Positions 23,339-35,764 of a stretch of 64,000 nt of DNA are shown piece after piece. The notes below the pieces were generated by a model. That model ran no database searches, was not told where the DNA came from, and saw only the letters and a program-made list of their open reading frames with translations. A program made the translations under genes and the position numbers. Source of the DNA: Lithospermum erythrorhizon (Eukaryota; Streptophyta; Magnoliopsida; Boraginales; Boraginaceae); NCBI GenBank assembly GCA_019722365.1, contig JADFUC010002233.1, positions 43,708 to 107,707 on the forward strand, in the 5' to 3' direction. Each line of letters starts with the position of its first letter. Position 1 is the stretch's first letter.

Positions 23339-24205
23339 TGTTGAAATCAATGAATTATAGTTTGAATAATTATGCTTTCGTTGCGATAATTGTTGTAACA
23401 ATTCGTTTACTAGGTCCAATTAAATATGATTCTTAAATTAAGTGTTCAATATTAGTAATTGTAATTACTATCAGAATTGCCTAAGTGATAATATCGAGAG
23501 TTACAGGCCCAGATTCTTGAATGCAAGTAACGGCTTCGTTATAATATTATTAGTCAATATATTCATATATAAATTTGATGATAGCCAGAAACAGAAAATC
23601 AGCATACGTATAGTGATGTTAAATTATATTTCATGTATGAAATTAAACCACATTCTTAATCGGGTAATTGATTTCTAATCAACGTAATTCACGATCGGAG
23701 AAAATTAATATCATGCGTGTATTGAATAATTATCGTGTCTTGTTAAGCTCGATTAATAAATTAGATGACTTCATTAATAACTTGATAAGTTAATAAAGTC
23801 GGGTTAATACTTCTAAATTAACTTTCTTGAGCCGTATTCGAGTTAAACCTAACTACATATATTTAAGGTGCTCGTAAGGGTTTTTCAAAAAAAAATCACA
23901 CAAAAATCCCTTGAGAAACAAAGTCGCCTTCCCCAGTGGCGAACAAATCTTGAAGTTTGAGAAGCTTGGTTTTTCCTTAGCTTTTATCATCAAATGCCTC
24001 TCGGTGTGGATCTCACAGAGAGCACTACAGGTTGTGGTACTGAAATTGGATCGAGGTCTTAAGTGAAAGAAAATATTGTTAATTAATCGGCCCTTGCTTG
24101 ATAGCAAGTCTCTAATAATTAAATTAGTGTAGTATAACATTAGAGCAACTAAAGTCCTCGCATTACAATAATGTTTATTGTAATATTTGATTATTGCACT
24201 CTAAT
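23339..24205 (+). repeat. Copia element 1, 5' LTR
   Basis: Starts TGTTGAAATCAATGAAT and aligns block by block with 30850 onward: GTGTTCAATATTAGTAA, ATATTATTAGTCAATATAT, GATGTTAAATTATATTTC, ATGCGTGTATT, AATTAATAACTTGATA, and ACCTAACTACATATATTTAA, which holds the probable TATA box at about 23852-23862. The end is placed just before the primer-binding site. Confidence 0.85.
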
Positions 24206-24212
24206 TTTCTTG

Positions 24213-24229
24213 ATTGTTATCGAGCCAAG
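24213..24229 (+). other. Copia element 1 primer-binding site
   Basis: ATTGTTATCGAGCCAAG differs from the usual plant Copia site TTGGTATCAGAGCC by one substitution and one lost A. It directly follows the 5' LTR, as a site complementary to the initiator methionyl tRNA 3' end should. Confidence 0.7.
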
Positions 24230-24949
24230 TTTAAATTATTTAATGTTAGCTAACTAATTTATAAATCATGTATACGTCTATGTTATTAATTAATTTTTGA
24301 GATTATGTGATTATGTAAATAATATACTATTATAAAATTAAAATTCATCTGAAATATATGTGTTCATAAATTCAAAATTCCAACATATTGCATATATTTG
24401 TTGATTTATTTTAAATATAATTGTGTTTCATGATTATTAAATGATTCTGAGTTGTTTACTTAGTTAATTAAACAAGTTTGTAATTGAATAGCTTAAACTA
24501 AATATTTTCCCCAAAATGTTTGTACAATGACCTCGTAGTATAAAGAACATCTACGCAAAATTTTATAATTTTTAAATTATGTTTAAGTATTTTAACAATT
24601 TTGAAATTAAGATGATTTAATAATTGGAAGCGTATAAATAATTTTTGGTAAATTGTTTTTTAAAAAATTCACACAATCGTCATTAATATTTTTAAATTAA
24701 ATAGATTGATTATCTTTAATTAAAAGGTAATATTAATTATATATTTAATTATAGTTACTTGTAAGTAATTTATTGTTCTCAAATATATAAGTTTTGATTA
24801 TTGTAATAATTATTGAACACGTATTAAATGTATTAATTAGTTTTTAATTATATATTTGCATGATTGATATGATGAGCATTCAGTTAACCTTTCCATTTAA
24901 TGTATAGTCATGCATTCATGATTATGTGATTTAATTTTTTGCCCGACGT

Positions 24950-25884
24950 ATAGATTGTAATGGGAATAGAAGGGGATATAGTGCGGTATGTGAACGTTTA
25001 TACGTTGTAAGCGACTGCTTGAGTAAATGTTTATTTATTTTTCGCATTTATATTATACCTGGCTATAACATTGATTAGGTTAGTATTTTATGTATTATTG
25101 TGGGCATTGGAGATAGCGTTTCGAAGGCGGTTGGAGAATTCGATGGTTCTCCCGGATGAAGTCTTTGGGATATGACAGCATTTTGTTGATATCGATATCT
25201 TATACTAGCGATATCCAAGTACGTCTTTAACATTATCTAATATCTCATCTTAGCCAATATGGAACCTGCGTTCCATATTGATATGAAAATTGAAAACGTT
25301 GACATGTCTGCAGAAGCAGCTCGATGAGTTATTCCGAAAGAGGAAGCCGCGAAATGAGAGTTATGGCCAATTGTTGTGCTCTGGGTGACTCTATTTGGGA
25401 AATGGGCGAATTGTGACGTATCATCAAAATGATTGGCTTGGTCGGCCATTCGATGCCTTAGGCACCGATGTTTGAAAGAGCTGAGCATGAACCTTATCAC
25501 GGAAATCTCTTCCGAAATTCTACCGGTTTGTCATGAACTTGATATACATAAGTTTGAGTTATCTACAAAGCGAGGCGCATAAGATGATCGCGAATCTTTG
25601 AGTCGAATACGGGAAGGTTAAAGCTCCTACTTCCTGCATTTTGGTGGTTGAAACAGAGTACATTCAGAAGAAGAAGAAGTTTACTTGGCGATTCGAGGTT
25701 GAGTAATCCCAGGCTTGCCAAGGCCCTACGTCGAGGGAAGCGGGAAGGAGGACAAATATTGCTACTTTGAGAAAGCCCAGGGTGAGTAGGCACGTAAGTT
25801 CATCGAGGATAAGAAGAATGGTTTTACTAACCACTTTCGGCCCTCATGCTTCTTGTATAAGTTATTGAAGTTTGTACAAATTTT
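24950..25884 (+). pseudogene. Copia element 1 gag region, decayed
   Basis: Located between leader and protease. Short coding-like stretches are seen (for example near 25260-25330), and near 25760-25790 a run reading C-Y-F-E-K could be the damaged zinc knuckle. The longer ORFs here are on the wrong strand (25237-25500, 25563-25793) and are shadows. Assigned mainly by position. Confidence 0.45.
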
Positions 25885-26130
25885 AATTCTACTTCGTGGG
25901 TGCTTGACACCGGCTGTGTTTCTCATATTTGTCGTAATATGAGGGAACTACAAACAAGTAGAAGACTCCAAAGAGGAGAGATGGATCGTGTAGGGAATGG
26001 AGGCGAAGGTTGTAGCTTTAAGTAGGATCCATTAGTTTAAAGTTTTCCCTCTTGGCCTTGTTTTTAAATTTGAAAAATATTTCACGTAATGCTTGCTATT
26101 AAGCGGGGAATATTATTCCCGATTTCTATT
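25885..26130 (+). pseudogene. Copia element 1 aspartic protease
   Basis: Reads NSTSWVLDTGCVSHICRNM (25888-25944) in one frame. The Asp-Thr-Gly triad and the following S-H-I-C are the signature of Copia retropepsins. It continues for ~20 residues (RELQTSRRL, then GEM) before a stop, and the C-terminal half is out of frame. It precedes integrase as expected. Confidence 0.85.
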
Positions 26131-26249
26131 TCGAATAATGAAGGTTTTCATTTTCAATGGTATATGGTAATGCATATCTCAAGTAGTCTATATGTTTTCG
26201 ACCACATCAATGAAGCGATATAACATAAATCTTAAAAGGAATAAGCACA

Positions 26250-27110
26250 ATAACCGCCAGACATACTGTGCGAGATTAGGTCATATAAAAGCGAGAACGC
26301 CGTATCAGAAACTTAACATTAGTGGAATACTTGAAGGTTTTGATTTATAAATCATATAGTCGATGTGAATGCTTGCCTACTTGCCAAAGGACCAAATTGC
26401 CGCTTCTTTAGTTCTGATGAAAGACAAAGCGATTTGTTAAAGTATGAATGACCAAACACGTAATGCAAGAGGAGGTTATAATTACTTAATTATATTTATT
26501 TATGATTAAGTAGATTTGGTTTTGTGTATCTGATGAAACACAAACATGAATCCTTCGAGAAGTTTAAGGAATTCCAAAATGAAGTACAAAACCAGTTGAA
26601 CAAGACTATAAAAGATTATTTGAATTACATGGAGGAGGAGAATATTTAGAAATCATGAGTTCAATATAAATACTTAGAAGTGTAGTATTGTTTCACAACT
26701 AACTCCAATGAGGCAGCTGCCTGACATGTAGTATGCGAAAGGAGAAATAGAACCGCTCGATATGGTTCGATCTGCGAAACTATCGATCTACCGATTAATT
26801 TAAAGGGATTTGTACTTTCTGACGGGGGCATTCACGCCAATAAATGTCCAACTAAGTCAGCGGAGAAAACTCCCCATGAATTGTGGTATGGGAAGATTCC
26901 CAAGTTGGGTTTTCTAAGGATATGGGGCTGTATGAAGCTTACGTTAAGAGATTAACGAAAGACAAACTTGCGCCCAAATCCGATAGATGCTACTTCATAG
27001 GATATCCAAAGGAAACTGTTGGTTATTACTTCTACCTGAAGCATGAGAATAAAATCTTCATTGCTAGATAAAGATTTCCTTGAAAGGAATCTTGCTTGTC
27101 AGAAAGGACT
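26250..27110 (+). pseudogene. Copia element 1 integrase
   Basis: Zinc-finger region at about 26267-26400 (R-L-G-H-I, then GILEGFD-like and a C-L-L/T-C-piece). Catalytic core: NARGGYNY (about 26462-26487), then MKHKHESFEKFKEFQNEVQ (26533-26589) and GGEN/Y near 26635. Core end: PHELWYGKIPKLGFLRIWG near 26872-26930, then the C-terminal domain EAYVKRLTKDKLAPKSDRCY at 26933-26992. Two extra bases after WGC shift the frame. At least four other frame breaks occur across the domain. Confidence 0.88.
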
Positions 27111-27479
27111 AGAAGTGATGGTGTTCATCTTGAGGAAACTCGGGCGATGAAGCCGAAATAATCGATGCTCCTGAGTGCGGGAACAATGACACTCATGGTT
27201 GGTACTCACACCCAGAAGACCCAATTTTGCTGTCCACAACAAGTTGTGGAAAAACTAGCAGCTCGGAAGATCCGATAGAAATGGAAGTCAAGGAGCAGGC
27301 GAGTGGTATGGTGAAGCTTTTTATCGTTAAGTAGCGAGCCAGCGCCATGAGGGAGTCAATGAATAGCAAGGATCTTTGATAAATGGCTGGTAAGCCATGC
27401 AATCTAACATGGATTGATGTACCAAAATGAGGTTAGTCGCTTGTTACGGATTTACCTAATGAGAGTTCGCCCATTTAGA

Positions 27480-28250
27480 GTGTAAATAGGTATTGAAAAC
27501 ATGACAAGGCAGGGAAGCGTCAAGTATTTTTCAAAAGCAAGGCTACGTGCCTAAAAGGCGCAAGCAAGTTCACGGAATGGACTATGAGGAAACCTATTCA
27601 CGATGGTTATGTGCTTAAGTCCATCGGATAATCTTAGCCATTCTGACATTTATGATTATCAAATGCGGCAAAATGGATGTAAAAGATCGCTTTCTGAATG
27701 GAAATCTTGAGGAGGGCGTGTATGGTACAACCGGGCTTACATGTCGACGGACCTAATTATTCAAGTTGCATAGGTCCATTTGTAGTCTCAAACAAGCATC
27801 ATGATTGGAATCTTCATTTGAGAATCAATCGAAAGTTTTGGATTCGCAATAGCAAGAAGAAGAATGTATACAAACGTAGAGTAGAATTACTTCTATAGTC
27901 TAAATAGATAACTTATGCGTTATTGGTAATAAAATTAAGTGCGAACTCAATCCAAAAATTGGATGTATAGCGCGATAAAGGACTTAAGCAAAAGCGCGAT
28001 CATTCTAGGAATAAAAATTCATCGAGGGTCGAGCCGAGGCGATCGGACTTCTCCGGAACCTTACCTGGTAAAGGAAGGTATTGGAAGGATTAGGATGAAT
28101 GATTCAGAAGGTCATCTCCCCCATGCGAAATGGGTTTCTCAGTAGTCCACAGTGTCCATGGCTGATCTTGAAAAGAACAAAATGATGGACATACCTTATG
28201 CTTCGGCTATAGGATCCATCATGTATGTCATCTTTGTGCACACGACACGT
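27480..28250 (+). pseudogene. Copia element 1 reverse transcriptase
   Basis: Recognisable stretches are a KARLVAKG-like word near 27540, KSIG near 27617, a KMDVK-like word at about 27672 and FLNGNLEE-like codons at 27690-27715 in shifting frames, then an ILGIKIHRG stretch at 27998-28028 and IPYASAIGSIMYV at 28191-28229. The catalytic YVDD position (about 27888-27920) now reads through stops, so the enzyme is destroyed there. Confidence 0.85.
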
Positions 28251-28760
28251 CATGTCATATGCAGCGGCGTTACGGAGATGCAAGCTAATCCGGTGAAAGC
28301 CAGCGGATTACAGGTGAAGAGCATCTTGAAGTATCGAGAAGAACTAAAGATGGATTCTTGGTGTATAGTGGAGATGAAGAGTTGGTTATTCGCAGGATAC
28401 CGTGCGATTTCCAATGACAAGGGCGTGGTCGTTCGATGCAGTGCGTGTTAAATGTAACGGTGGAGAGCGGTGTCTTGGAGCGAGTATTGTTGCCGATTCT
28501 ACTCACAGGAGATAAAGTACATTCTGACGTCAGACGCCGCAAAAGAAGCTTGTTGGATTAAGAAATTCGTGAGTGAGCTTGAAGTCGTGCCTAGTATTGA
28601 GGGACCAGTGGAATTGTTATGTGACAACACTGGAGCCATAGCTCAAGCGAAAGAGCCTCGAGCACATCATAAATCCAAACACGTACTCAGGAAGTATCAC
28701 CTGATTAGAGATATGCTTAATAGAGGTGATATCAAAGTATGTAAAGTTGCAAAAGTCTAA
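28251..28760 (+). pseudogene. Copia element 1 RNase H
   Basis: The frame 28470-28760 is open for 96 codons and reads SDAAKEACWIKKFVSELEV, ELLCDNTGAIAQAKEPRAHH and a KYHLIRDMLNRGDIKVCKV end, a nearly normal C-terminal half of Copia RNase H. The preceding TEAEY region is broken. Ends with TAA at 28758-28760. Confidence 0.88.
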
Positions 28761-30849
28761 TGTCTCCGACCACTTTAAAGCGATGAGCATGCGGGGAGCA
28801 TGGGTCTTGGGCAGGATGTTATGGTAATTGTTAGGTTTGGTAGAGCTAGTGTTGAATCTTTCTTATGTAAACAAAATAATTGAGCATTTAGCTTAGCATA
28901 TTTCAATGAAATTTTTTTACTATGAGTTTGTATTTATGTTTACATATAACTTGTGAATTATATCCTCGATAATTGAAAAGTAAAATTTCCCGAGGCAGTT
29001 CTGCGATTTACGGAGAGGCGAGCATGAGTGTTGACAAGAGAACCTCTTCGAGTCTAGAAACGTAAGATTGTCATTTCTTCACAGTGGATGCTAATAGCTT
29101 AGAATTTCTTAGCGATGGATGACGGCGTATTGATTGATTAACGATCGATTTTCTTGGATCGTGGGAGCTTGTAAGCCTGATCAATCTTATAGGGCTATCC
29201 GTTTATGAAAGCGTAGACTCGGTGACCGCGCCCAAAGTCATAGAAGATATGTATATCTGTGTCCTATGAGTTTTGCTTAGAAATGTTGATCCACGGATCT
29301 TGGACTACATGTTTCGAAGATAAAATTACCTCCTTGAGACTAATATCTTTTGATGTGTGTTTAGTAGTGCGATCAGATATCCCAGCAGACTTATTTTTTG
29401 CCAAAGGATCGAGGAGGTGCTTGAAGGTTGAAGATCTTATCTTTGTTATTAAGACCTCTTACAAGAAATCTACATGCTAAACTAGTTTTTTATATTAGCG
29501 ATTTGAGATACAAGTTTAATAAAAATCGAATATGTTAAGCGTTTTGAAGAGCTTGTGGTTTGAACTTGATTAGAACTTGAGTTAAGTTTGAATTAGACGA
29601 TATCAACTGTGTGGCGTATCGGGTAAATTCATGACTTGGTCAGGATTTATGATGCAGTTAAAACACATTTTTTTCGTCGTGAAAGAATCCGTGAGTCGGG
29701 ACTAAAGGTCGAGGACCCGAGGGGTAGTCCCGAACTTATCCCAAAGTCTCGGCGGCTTCGAGTAAGGCAGAGGAATTGGGACATGGCCGGGACACGCTTC
29801 TCCGACATAAGTCCCGATCCGGGGTTTTCGCGTTTTCAAAACCTATAAAAGCAACCTCATAGCCACACCTTTTTTGGAACACAATTTTTTTCCGTTTTTG
29901 AGGCTAATCTTTCATACTTTTCAATAGCAAAAAGCATTCTTAATCTCATATAAAACTCAATAGCTTAGAGATTTCATAGTTTTGTTTTGTTCATTCATAA
30001 TCATATTAGTCATTGAAATCCTGGGTAGTTGCTTGGGTTCTTAATCGGGAGATTAAGAGTAGAAATCTAGAGTATAGAATAGTATAGCTAGAAGTTGTTC
30101 ATTTGATTTGGAGTTGCTTATACGAACTGGGTGCAGCTCCTTCGTAGTGGTAGCGTTCCCCGAATCCACGAGGGTTGGAAATCCGGCGGTTGGCGGCTTA
30201 GGAAACTGAGCTCGTTAAAATCGTTGAGTCTCTTGCTTTCGCCACTATTTTGCTGAGTTTGTTATTGTCATCGTACTTTATTGTTGTTTTTTGTTTGTGT
30301 TTTTATTACTTTAGATTGTCTTTATATTGAATCGTTGGTGTGGGGTAACTAAATTTGATCTAAATTATTTGCAAAATACATGTCTGATCTTCAAAATCGA
30401 AAATCACAAAGTTAAGTATGGTTATTAGCCCCCCCTCACAGGATAGTATTCCAGCGTAACCCAGGCTTGCTTTGTTTAACGATTCTTAGACTACGTATAT
30501 AGTTGTTTTATGTTATATGAGTTGTGTGTTTTGACTATGTCAAACATTTTACCTTAGCGGGGATCATATTGGCGTAATGTTGGGATTCTGGCGGTAAGTA
30601 TAGCGATGAATGTTGATATATTATATAAGATTTGTATCCGACCCTTGATATACATGGTAGGTCTCGAGGGCCTCTCAATGGTATGGGGCGGTTGGTTTAT
30701 GGGAGGCCTTACATGGTCTTTGATTGATTCGACTCGAGTAAAGAAAGTAAATTGGGTGTTTATTGCTTGGCGCTTATTATAGATTTAGCGTATGACTAGA
30801 GATCGATGATAAAGGAATTGTAAAAATGTCGTCCAGGACAGAGTGGAAA
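28761..30849 (+). other. Copia element 1 3' spacer with LTR-like promoter block
   Basis: 28860-29190 is homologous to the post-RNase H spacer of element 2 (shared GACAAGAGAACCTCT and GAGTCTAGAAACGTAAG words). 29820-30000 contains CCTATAAAAGCAACCTCATA, a TATA box followed by a leader-like AT-rich stretch, as in Copia LTRs. The ORFs at 29259-29480 and 29636-29848 show no known domain. A purine-rich GACAGAGTGGAAA at 30837-30849 precedes the 3' LTR and is the likely polypurine tract. Confidence 0.5.
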
Positions 30850-31735
30850 TGTTGGGAAATCAATGAATATTTGGTTCCAATAATTATGTCTAATCGACAA
30901 TTTTGTAACGATTCAATTACTAGGTTAGTTAAATGTGATTACTAAACAATGTGTTCAATGATAGTAAGTGTTCGTTGATAATATCGGGGGTTAAGCCCGG
31001 TTGCTAGATCACCGTACTTAACCACGATATAATAATATTATTGGTCAAATATATTATTATATAGTTATTATTATCGAGCCTAGAAAGATCCTGCTTGCTT
31101 ATACGGTGATGTTAAATTATATTTCGTATGAAATTAAACCCGCGTTTAACTTGTCGAATTGATTGTAATCAACGTAATTCTGATCGGGAAATTAATACCA
31201 TGCGTGTATTATTATTAATATTGGATGAGCTGAATTAATTGTCTTGTTAAAGCTTAGTTAATAAATTGATGACTCATTAATAACTTGATATAAATTAATT
31301 GAGCGATTAGTCAATGGCTGCATTAACTACCGGGTTAGGTTGAGGTTAAACCTAACTCACATATATTTGAGAGTTATCACCAAGGGTTTTGCAAAATAAA
31401 AATCACACAAAATCCTAACCCCAAGAGAGAGAAAAATCGCCCCCGTTCCTAGGGCGAGAGATGATTCTAGATCTCGGTCTAGTTACGTATTCTAAATTTG
31501 AGCAGGTGGCAGGTGTCTTGGTTACATGGCAAGCGAAGAGACCTTTGTGGATGACAACATAAAGGCGAGTATATTGCGGCGCCGGGCGCAAAGGGAAACT
31601 GCTTCCCGGATCAGAAGATTAAGTAGAGTAGACAGGTGGTACCTAGCGCCTTAGAATCCGGTGCGTATTATGCGGCAATCTTTGAGTGCGATTACTCGAG
31701 CTAAGGAACCCGAAGCGGATCACCCGATCAGTATT
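30850..31735 (+). repeat. Copia element 1, 3' LTR
   Basis: Starts TGTTGGGAAATCAATGAAT after the polypurine tract. It matches the 5' LTR through ATTTGAGAGTTATCACCAAG and AAAATCACACAAAATCC at about 31367-31420. The last ~300 bases are hard to align, so the right edge is approximate: it must lie before the RNase H tail at 31739. Confidence 0.75.
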
Positions 31736-31738
31736 ACT

Positions 31739-31890
31739 TTCGTACCATCTTATTCGGGACATAGAAGATGATATGTGAAAAAGTTGACACATACGACAAT
31801 TTAGCGGGCCCAGCAAGCCTAAATTTGAATCCAGACATTATGGCATGCGCGATCTTGGATTGAAATGTATGTGGTGGTGTTAGGTTTAGT
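31739..31890 (+). pseudogene. Copia RNase H C-terminal tail (third element)
   Basis: Plus strand, in frame for most of its length: YHLIRDI-like start at 31745, then KVDTYDNLADPASLNLNPD (31780-31836), the usual end of a Copia pol (K-V-x-T-x-D-N-x-A-D-P). It is a different copy from element 1, whose RNase H ends at 28760. It lies directly after element 1's 3' LTR and before the LTR at 32749, so it is probably the rest of the older element that element 1 entered at 23339, with the intervening RT/RNase H deleted. Confidence 0.7.
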
Positions 31891-32748
31891 GGGAACGGTT
31901 CCTTTACAAATGTTTCAATTGTCAAGAAAATGTATGAATTTCAAGCTTCTAAATTCAATAAATATATTTACTTTGTTTATATATTTGTATATATTTATAT
32001 ATTTCATATACATATATGCCGTTTCCCACAACCAATGATACTTTGATTCCCCTTTAGCAATCTAAAGTTCTACAGAGAGGTGTCGGATCGTGATAGAACA
32101 GAGAAATCATCTGTCAAGCCTGAGAGAGAACAATGGGGTGCTGCGTCCTAGTTAGGTGTTCAGCAGTTGGAATCGAATACCAAGCAGTAGTGTGTGATTG
32201 GTTGTCTAGATGGCATTTTTAGGTGGATCGAGAAAGGAGTGTGCTCTAATCAATCACCTGCGGTTATGCATGTCAGTAGTTTGAGTAGAATGACTAGAGC
32301 ATGACATGATGAGAAACTTAGAAGATAACATATCAATGTCCTAAGGAGATTCTCACAGAACTTATGGTTAAATGGCGATTCTTAGGCATGCGTTGCGAGA
32401 TTCCGTTTACAAGAGTAGTGTATTTTTAACCTTGTCAAGCGTCTTACGTAAAGAAACTATAAACGACATTATGTTGGAGTATCTTTGCCAAATGTAAAGG
32501 ATGGAAAGACATACGTTATATGGGATTCGTACAATCGGATATATCGGTAGTTTTTCTAATATCTTGGTAGATTAAAGAGCGTTATGATGAGTAAGTATCC
32601 AACTTGTGCAGATATCGCATTAATTCATGAAATCAAAGAAAACTCGTAATGCGAGAAGTTTAGTGATAATAATCTTATCATAGATCATTATTGGAAAACC
32701 GGTGCGAAGAATCGTTGAAGGAAGTAATCGTCGAGGGCAAGTGGGAGT
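31891..32748 (+). other. Non-coding 3' internal DNA of the third Copia
   Basis: No coding frame. Ends with GGCAAGTGGGAG (32737-32748), a polypurine tract, followed at once by the family 2 LTR. The ORFs on the minus strand here have no motif. Confidence 0.5.
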
Positions 32749-33620
32749 GTTGCAAATATGAGATATTTGAAATAGTGTCCGTTGGACAAATTTGATTAGC
32801 CACAACCGATTTACTCATTTAAATTTAAGTTCATATATATGTTCGATTATATATTGTGTTATTAGGATACTCAATGTGACACTAAAGAGTTATGATGACT
32901 TACTAGGATCAGCTGCTTAATAAAATATACTATCAAATAATGTTTGGTTAACATTTTATTATTAAATGGATCTTGTCAAATTAAGCGCAAGTGTCGTATG
33001 CATCTACAACAGCTTAGTCATGAATTTAGTTATAGCTTTTTGGGTTTAGGCGTATGAGAATATGAGGCGAAATTTGATAGTTGGGCTAGCTATGTTGAAT
33101 AAAAAGGATATGGGAGGAAAGGTTTCGGAATGTTACCAACTTACCGGCGTAAAATCTCGTGATTTTAGGGACAGAAGTGGAAGGTTACGGAACTCACTTA
33201 TGTTCAACTAAAAGTTATAGGAAGGAGGTGAAGAGTTTTGTCCAGCGTCATCTTGGGCTCTTGAATTTTTTTCGCGACGAAAAGCCTATAAGAGAGAATC
33301 TAAGTTGATTTGAAAGGCTTTGTACCGTTCTTTTGTATTGACATAGAAAGCTTTTTGAGAAGTAGGAAAGGGAAAAAGGCTCTCTTCCCGCTTTTATTTT
33401 GGTCGAATTTAAATATTTTGATTCGGTGTATATCTGTCAATTTTTTGGATATTTTTAAACTGTCTGTTTTAAAATTTAAGTATTTATCGGATTACATCTG
33501 GTCTAATCAGGTATCGGCTCAAAAGAAATACCCGTTCAAGGACCGATAACTTATTATTAAGTATCAATACTGATAAAACCGTCCGTTCAAGGGTGGTTTC
33601 TGATTTAACAACATACTCAA
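32749..33620 (+). mobile_element. Copia family 2 LTR, full-length copy
   Basis: Starts TGTTGCAAATATGAG after a polypurine tract. It shares its first ~150 bases with 8236-8390 and, reversed, with the LTRs starting at 60585 and 59575. A TATA-like AGCCTATAAGAGAG sits at about 33283-33296. The end near 33620 is estimated from the ~870-920 bp length of related LTRs. Confidence 0.65.
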
Positions 33621-35760
33621 AACACCTCCTCACTCCGTAAATAGAATAAAAGAAAACAAAAAGCTTTCAAAACAACAAAAATTTAGATTATCTATTGTAT
33701 AATTGGGCCCACTAAGTTACCCGCTTAGCTTTCGCCTAGCTCAAAGACACGCATAAGCTATCTATTTCTCCCTCCAACAATAATGAAAACCCAGACCCCA
33801 CCTTCTCTCTTTACCCTTTTAATCAATATGATTCAAATTGAGGGTGTAATTTAGGAAAGCTGATTTCTTGTAAAATGATACAATTAAATCCTAAATTTGA
33901 TAAAGTAGTATGAGGAATAATTAATTTTAATAATTTTTTTTTTTGAGAAAGTTGGTGTGGATGCTCTAAGACCCCTCCTTAAGTGTTGAGCTTGATAAAC
34001 GAGTGTCACTGTCTATTTGAGTAATTTGTGATTAGTGCATTAGTCTTTGTCGTAGAATTAACCGGTTCCATTTAAAGCGTCCTCTTCAAGGCTTCGATAG
34101 GCGAAGCTCGATAGTTAACGAGTCAGGTATGAGCCCAATGTTATATTCGTTTGAAATCATCAAATAAATTAATAATTTTTATATTTGTGTTGAAATATTG
34201 TATCTGGGTAAAGGTTTGTAAATTTTATTATTAATATTTCAAATAATTAAGGTTTATTTAATTTTAATATTCCAATATACCCTTGTATTTTGCTCGATTA
34301 CTAAAAATAATGTTTCTTTTCATTTATTTTAACGACTTTCAGGCGATAGCAGGTAGTCGGATAATTACATTGCTTAGTCGGGTAATACTTTCAAATCATT
34401 CATCGTCGAGTCAAATCGAGTACTAAACTTGACTCGTTGCTGCGAGGTGGTAGTGCCAAGTCTTTAACCCCAACTTATCGAGTCAAATCGGTATTACGAT
34501 CGCCGTTTATTATTAATGGGTATGTAGTATTTCACTTTGCTCCTTGAATAGATGCAAACCCACCTCGTTGATAGAAACATGGCCCCATCCAGTGAAGCCC
34601 CTTTCACTGACTGGACACGTGTGCCAATTAATCAATTACAATTTACATCAACAAATGTTTAGAGTTATATTCTTCAGTTTTAATTAATTTTTTATTTAGT
34701 TCAAAATTATTTTATTCTGATAATAATTAATTTTATTATTTTGAAGGGAAAAAAATATTAACTAATGAAAATAAGAATATTAGGAGACAAAAGAGAATTT
34801 TCTTTTAACTCACAATGTAAAAAATCGTATTAATAAAATAAAAAATTAATTATAATGAAATAAATTTTTTGCTAAATGATTCATTAAATTGAGGTGGAGG
34901 ATATATAAGTTACATAATCGTTCAGGACTAAGGAGAACTGAGGGATAGGGATCATGAATTCATGATGGGTGAGAATTAATCAAGAATTTGAGCTTTCCCT
35001 ACACGGTTTGTAAATTTGGTTTCTCTTCATTCAATTTCCATGCATGCTTCAACACCATTTTTCAGTTTCCTCTGATTTTCCCCCATGAACATGTCCCCTT
35101 CACATTTATTCGCTAAATTGACACTTAGTCTAATTTCTAGGACGTGCCTATTCTAATTTCTAGAACGTGCCTTACTATGAGTAATGAGAAGAATAAAATG
35201 TATTTAGAGCAAATGGTGATAAAAAATGATAAATACTAACTTCTTTGACATGTTCCATGATTCATATATATATTGGCGGAGCTTGAATCGAAATTAAGAG
35301 GGGGCTAAAAGAATTATATCTATTTAGAAAAAAAATTATTATTTAAGGAGGGCAATTGCTATATTTTATATAAAATTATTATATTTGAAAGAATAAAGTT
35401 TAAAATTTTTAAAATTTAGAAAGGATCGTTGCTCCTTTTGGTCTGTTAGTAAACTTTGCCACTCTATATATACACATATGAACCATTGTAAATTTCCCTG
35501 CCTTCCTAAGTTGTTATATTTAATTGCCCCACCTCATTACCGGTAAATTAAAGGTCCCAATTCTTGATTTTTGTGTATGGTGCAATCCTTGAATGAAATG
35601 ACTTGATATTTTCCTCTGATCTCTTTTATGGTTGACATGGACAATATAAACCAAGTGGTCATTTATATAATAGTGGTAACAAATTGTCTATATTATCGTT
35701 GACGTAGGTGACGGATTACACTAACCAAGTTGATGATATTCTTTCACTATATCCTGGTAC
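33621..35760. other. AT-rich intergenic DNA, no gene seen
   Basis: No recognisable coding. Part of 33960-34560 has more CG and GAGTC words and may be retroelement debris; the rest is low-complexity AT-rich DNA. Confidence 0.4.
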
Positions 35761-35764
35761 CGTA

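Larger units (their letters stand above)
23339..31735 (+). mobile_element. Ty1/copia retrotransposon (element 1), two LTRs
   Basis: Two direct LTRs (23339-~24205 and 30850-~31735) about 7.5 kb apart enclose, in order, a primer-binding site, leader, decayed gag, protease, integrase, reverse transcriptase and RNase H on the plus strand. That order is diagnostic for Copia. The 2.1-kb gap between RNase H and the 3' LTR is unusually long and holds a spacer shared with element 2 plus an LTR-like promoter block (29820-30000), so something may have inserted there. LTR divergence with many indels suggests age or poor consensus quality. The coding region is non-functional. Confidence 0.85.

Noticed and set aside
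29636..29848. 70-codon ORF in the Copia 3' spacer as a host gene
   Set aside because: No recognised domain and it lies between element 1's RNase H and 3' LTR, just before an LTR-like promoter block; more likely transposon DNA.
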